Origin: Athripsodes cinereus
Taxonomy: Eukaryota; Arthropoda; Insecta; Trichoptera; Leptoceridae
Direction of reading: 5' to 3'
DNA: 64,000 nt
NCBI GenBank assembly: GCA_947579605.1
Contig: OX388309.1
Location: forward strand, 21,767,071 to 21,831,070
Under the pieces are notes generated by a model. The model saw only the letters and a list, made by a program, of their open reading frames with translations. It was not told the origin of the DNA and made no database searches. The translations under genes were made by a program, and so were the position numbers. Position 1 is the stretch's first letter; the number at the start of each line of letters is the position of its first letter. Below are positions 61,145 through 64,000 of the stretch, in pieces.

Positions 61145-61448
61145 ATATGTATCCTATGGTGGAAACCAGAGAAGTTACCGGTTCACTGTACCACTGAACG
61201 GATGTGGTTCCAAGCCTTCCTGCAGAGCTTGTGGTACCATTGACAACGTCCTCATCGTCCAAGCGGACGATACTGTTCAGGAGATATGGGACACAGCGAG
61301 AAAGATATCATGCGCTGGAAAGGATGACGCAGATAAAACCGTTGTGTTCAAACCTTTCGTGGTAGACATGTTAGAAGTTGTTAATGTTCCAACGTCACAA
61401 GGGAGTGTTGAATGTTGGATGGATATACAAAAAGGAGTTTTCCCAAAT
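61145..61448 (+). CDS. ZP-domain protein, rest of ZP-N and inter-domain segment
   Basis: Acceptor TTTCAG ends at 61144 and donor GTATGC starts at 61449. The first base completes Lys109; the exon encodes residues up to Asn210. The ZP-N half continues as SYRFTVPLNGCGSKPSC, with Cys129, Cys135 and Cys138, then VLIVQADDTVQEIWDTARKISC with Cys165. The LNGCG and IVQADD..QE....KISC segments are hallmarks of insect ZP proteins. The linker after Cys165 leads into the ZP-C start (SVECWMDIQKG). ZP modules drive polymerisation of secreted or membrane-anchored matrix proteins. Insect members shape cuticle and apical matrix, so a role there is likely by family, not shown directly. Confidence 0.9.
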
Positions 61449-61571
61449 GTATGCATACATTTTTCAAAATTTACCTATACCTAGCTACTATTTAAAGTTG
61501 TAGATTTAATATCTTACAAACGTCAAATTGATATTGTCGAAAATAGGGTTTATGCTTGTTTATTACATGTA

Positions 61572-61615
61572 ATTATTCCGCTGGCTACACCACTTGTGAG
61601 AAATTCCGTGTAAGT
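61572..61615 (+). repeat. Family C 3' fragment in a ZP intron
   Basis: CCGCTGGCTACACCACTTGT and GAAATTCCGTGTAAG. Confidence 0.5.
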
Positions 61616-61864
61616 ATGAATGAAAATAGGGTGTACAGCTTCAAAAGGACCAAATACGGTACAACAATTGCTTATTTGACGTTTCCAAGACCCTCAACTA
61701 GATTGTCAACTAATATCGAGATAAGATTTACATCGAAAGTAACCCCTGAATGTGTCCAATATCTACTTATTGGAAAGGCATTGTACCTACTGCTTTGTAC
61801 AGGTATCTACTAAATGATTGCACTGGTTCAATGCTGAAAAGATTTCTAGATCTATAATCTAATC

Positions 61865-62339
61865 CAGGAGTCTCCAAACTTTCCAGCCTTAGGGCCATAC
61901 TGATTACTCCAGTAAGTTCCGAGGGCCAAACCAAATTATCATTGTTGCCATGAGGGCCAAAACCATATTATCATTTAAAATGTTAGTTGGATTCATTTCA
62001 ATAATTTGTTAGTTATTATATATTAAAGTTAAATTGTCTGCATATTATACATGTCTTTACTCATTACAATTCTGTGTTTCTTTATCCAACTTATCACAAA
62101 AACAATAACAATAAGCCTACAACAATGTTATGAGTAGTTAGCTCATTACCATATCAATGTAGATGTCATATTAATAATTATTCAACATAAAATTAGAATA
62201 CTTCAGTAAACTAAATTTAATTTGCTATAAAAAATATGTTCTCTAAAAGGAGTTTTCAAGTATGCTAGCTCTCCGCGGGCCGGACAAAATCTGTCCGCGG
62301 GCCAGATGTGGCCCTCGGGCCGTAGTTTGGAGACCCCTG
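61865..62339. mobile_element. hAT-like MITE in a ZP gene intron
   Basis: About 475 bp. Left end CAGGAGTCTCCAAACTTTCC; right end on the minus strand CAGGGGTCTCCAAACTACGG. Candidate 8-bp duplication TCTAATCC / CGTAATCC (61858-61865 and 62340-62347; 6 of 8 identical, one base shared with the left end). GGGCC-rich subterminal repeats. Confidence 0.75.
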
Positions 62340-62367
62340 CGTAATCCAATAATCAACAATCCAATAA

Positions 62368-62610
62368 GCGACCGGTGTGGCGCGGAGGCTAACGCACTTG
62401 CCTTTGAGTCACGAGGTCCCGGGTTCGATTCCCGGCCAGGGCAAAATGAAGAATGACCTTTTTCAGATTGTCCTGGGTCTGGGTGTTACATGTATATGTG
62501 TTTAGTGCATTGTATATGTGTATCGCCGTGTTAGTACCCATAATACAAGATTCATATCTTAGTTTGGGACTAGCTCGGTCTGTGTGAATTGTCTACACGT
62601 GTTAAAAAAA
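62368..62610 (+). repeat. SINE B within the ZP gene intron
   Basis: Full copy with GTGTGGCGCGGAGGCTAACG, GGGTTCGATTCCCGGCC and an A-run end at 62604-62613. Lies 28 bp downstream of a hAT-like MITE. Confidence 0.86.
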
Positions 62611-62733
62611 AAACATTATTAAATCCCGTACCAAAATTTCAGAGAAAAATGAGGAACAAAATAATATTTTAGCCATTTATAAGTAATTTTTGTGTGTACC
62701 TATAACTAATTGAAAAATATTTATAATTTATAG

Positions 62734-62912
62734 ATATCTCCTTTATCGGGAACGATAAAAATCGGAGAAGAGATGTCCATCCTTGTATACCTCAAAGATC
62801 CCAAGCAAGAATATGATTTGAGAATTAGAGACTGTTGGGCGTATGATTCAGAAGATTATGACTCATCAAAAACAAATAAACTACAACTAACCGATAAAGA
62901 AGGCTGTCCTAA
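62734..62912 (+). CDS. ZP-domain protein, ZP-C exon (gene continues beyond window)
   Basis: Acceptor TTATAG ends at 62733 and donor GTAAGT starts at 62913. The 179 nt encode residues 211-269 plus two bases of the next codon. Motifs include SPLSGTIKIGEEMSILVYLKD, then RIRDCWAY and LTDKEGCPK. The last two are the standard ZP-C pattern of Cys-Trp-Ala-Tyr followed by an EGC after about 20 residues. The remaining ZP-C cysteines, the furin-like site and the C-terminal membrane anchor expected for the family are absent because the window ends first. The protein resembles the Drosophila ZP apical-matrix group, but I cannot name the ortholog. Confidence 0.9.
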
Positions 62913-62945
62913 GTAAGTATAATTCTTCTTCTTAATCTTTATACA

Positions 62946-63268
62946 CAATGGTCTCCAACCTTTTAATCGCCGCGAACTGGTCAACGTTTGATCATTTAAC
63001 CGGGACCCGCTGATGGAGAGACGTTGATTCTTTACAATGAAAAACTGAAAGTGAGGACCTTTTTGGGTCTCAGATTCCAAAATTTTATGATTACCCTTAC
63101 TTACGCATTTAAAATTTCAACCTCCCGTTGCCAGACTTTCAAAAAGGTATAAGAATGTAACATATTTCATAGTCTCCTTGGTTTTCTTGAGAAATATTTC
63201 CCCAAAAATGGTCTGACCTTTATGTTCCTTCCGCGGTCTGGTAGCGGTCCGTTGACCGTAGACCACTG
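62946..63268. mobile_element. hAT-like MITE relic
   Basis: About 323 bp. Left end CAATGGTCTCCAACCTTTTA; right end on the minus strand CAGTGGTCTACGGTCAACGG. Flanks TTTATACA and TTTTAATA are only loosely similar. Lies 33 bp downstream of the ZP-C exon. Confidence 0.6.
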
Positions 63269-63597
63269 TTTTAATAGCCCGTTATTATGTCTATCGCTGT
63301 TGACACAATAAAATTCTAATGCGATGTGGAGACTCAGTAATCATTCTATCGTTTTGGGTTTCTTCCTGGTGGGCATTGTCCCTCAGTCCATGTATTCATC
63401 CTTTGGACGAGCTCGTAAGGGAATCTCTAAGGTTATTTCTCCATCTTACGACATTTTGAACTTCACATATCTTTCCGATAGCTGTATTTTTGATGTGAAG
63501 CAAAATCTAAAGTCCAATGTTAAAACCTTATCAATGAACCCGCAGATTTGCGTAAAGTTATAGCCATTTGTTTGCCATGGTATGATATCCAACGGAA
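63269..63597 (+). other. Unassigned open stretch after the ZP-C exon
   Basis: An 79-codon frame (63324-63563) begins MWRLSNHSIVLGFFLVGIVP and has fairly balanced codons, but it does not follow a phase-2 acceptor joined to the ZP gene and shows no ZP-C cysteine pattern. It is probably part of a mobile element; not recognised. Confidence 0.35.
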
Positions 63598-64000
63598 ATT
63601 ATTTATTTTTTTATTTATTCATTCTTCTTGCACATCATCATTACATAACAGTGTTAACAAAATGATATAAAATTTTACAAACTAGGACGATGTGCAGTGG
63701 CGAGATTATCACTATAAAGTGATTTCTTCCATCTAACCACGACACATTGACATAAACCTAGTAAAAACAAATTTACTTTCAAAAAAATATATAAAACATT
63801 AATACACAACAAAAAAAAACAAAATTTAAAATAATATTTGACACACACCCAACATGTGGTAGGGATTATGGATCAGAGGAGGGGGGGGGGGGGGGCTAGG
63901 GAACGGATACTGAGTTAGAAGATAGCATTTTTTCTTTAACACAAGATTTAAAAACATTGAGCGATTGTGAAACTCTATGCGAAGAAGGAAGATTGTTCCA
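63598..64000 (-). mobile_element. 3' end of an antisense LINE, cut by the window edge
   Basis: Minus orientation. The tail is an AAAT-type repeat at 63598-63620. The 3'UTR is about 0.28 kb and includes a run of 15 G on the + strand (63881-63895). A coding end at 63896-64000 reads WNNLPSSHRVSQSLNVFKSC, the typical LINE C-terminus. The rest lies outside the window. Confidence 0.75.
63896..64000 (-). CDS. LINE ORF2 C-terminus, partial
   Basis: 34 codons then stop, continuing off the window edge. The start WNNLPSS and the motif SLNVFKSCVKEKM match the conserved C-terminal tail of CR1-like LINE proteins, and are similar in type to WNNLPLPIR...FKSKL of the intact LINE at 22 kb. Whether the upstream part is intact is unknown. 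Confidence 0.65.
   Translation of the reverse strand, partial: WNNLPSSHRVSQSLNVFKSCVKEKMLSSNSVSVP

Larger units (their letters stand above)
61449..62733 (+). other. Intron between ZP-N and ZP-C exons
   Basis: 1285-bp GT-AG intron in phase 0. It holds a family C 3' fragment (61572-61615), a hAT-like MITE (61865-62339) and a SINE B copy (62368-62610). About 60% is therefore recognisable mobile DNA. The open frame at 62262-62456 spans the MITE end and the SINE and is not a gene. Confidence 0.85.

Noticed and set aside
62262..62456. Open frame with arginine- and proline-rich peptide
   Set aside because: Lies across the end of a hAT-like MITE and a SINE B head.
63324..63563. Next exon of the ZP gene
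   Set aside because: No suitable phase-2 acceptor join and no ZP-C cysteine pattern; the following exon must lie elsewhere, probably beyond the window.

Overview
The window is AT-rich animal DNA and almost certainly comes from a moth or butterfly. The evidence is a ZP-domain gene with GT-AG introns, abundant short tRNA-derived SINEs, CR1-like LINE tails of (AAAT)n, and dispersed TAGGTACCTA-type words. No bacterial features, rRNA genes or CRISPR arrays are seen. The lepidopteran assignment is inference from the repeat landscape; no species is claimed.

Host gene. One protein-coding gene is supported, on the + strand. A 45-nt exon (10960-11004) carries the start codon and a 12-residue signal-peptide start. 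It is spliced, after an intron of about 49.3 kb, to exons at 60313-60602, 61145-61448 and 62734-62912. Phases agree across all three introns (0, 2, 0), and the last exon ends in phase 2 and continues beyond the window. The 269 complete residues read as signal peptide, acidic linker and ZP-N half followed by the start of ZP-C. This is the layout of insect apical-matrix/cuticle ZP proteins. An acceptor site just before the ATG shows that at least one 5'UTR exon lies further upstream.

Layout. 1-10959: upstream or 5'UTR-intron sequence with fragments of several repeat families. 11005-60312: the giant intron. It holds a LINE with both ORFs open (17594-22347), a 5'-truncated LINE nested in a SINE-like element (33192-35154), a near-perfect 300-bp palindrome with tRNA-like arms (36000-36302), a five-unit minisatellite (51020-51270), a hAT-type MITE with an 8-bp target duplication (50433-50800), a foldback element (53007-53191) and an LTR-retrotransposon fragment with a tRNA-Ser primer site (about 47970-48040). 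60603-62733: two short introns, each holding repeats. 62913-64000: the next intron, with a hAT-like relic and the 3' end of an antisense LINE.

Most notable repeat. A family called 'family C' here has about 20 copies in both orientations. A full copy is about 250 bp with a fixed 5' end, two small hairpins and a (TAG)n or (TAA)n tail. Six copies have exact flanking target duplications of 7-12 bp and one more has 13 of 14 bp, so it moves by target-primed reverse transcription. Its last ~40 bp resemble the 3' end of a separate LINE remnant at 48384-48625, which suggests a SINE using that LINE's machinery. It has been hit by later insertions: SINE A twice at nearly the same internal position, and the LINE at 33192 once. 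This gives a readable relative chronology. No evidence for a new defence or enzymatic system was found.
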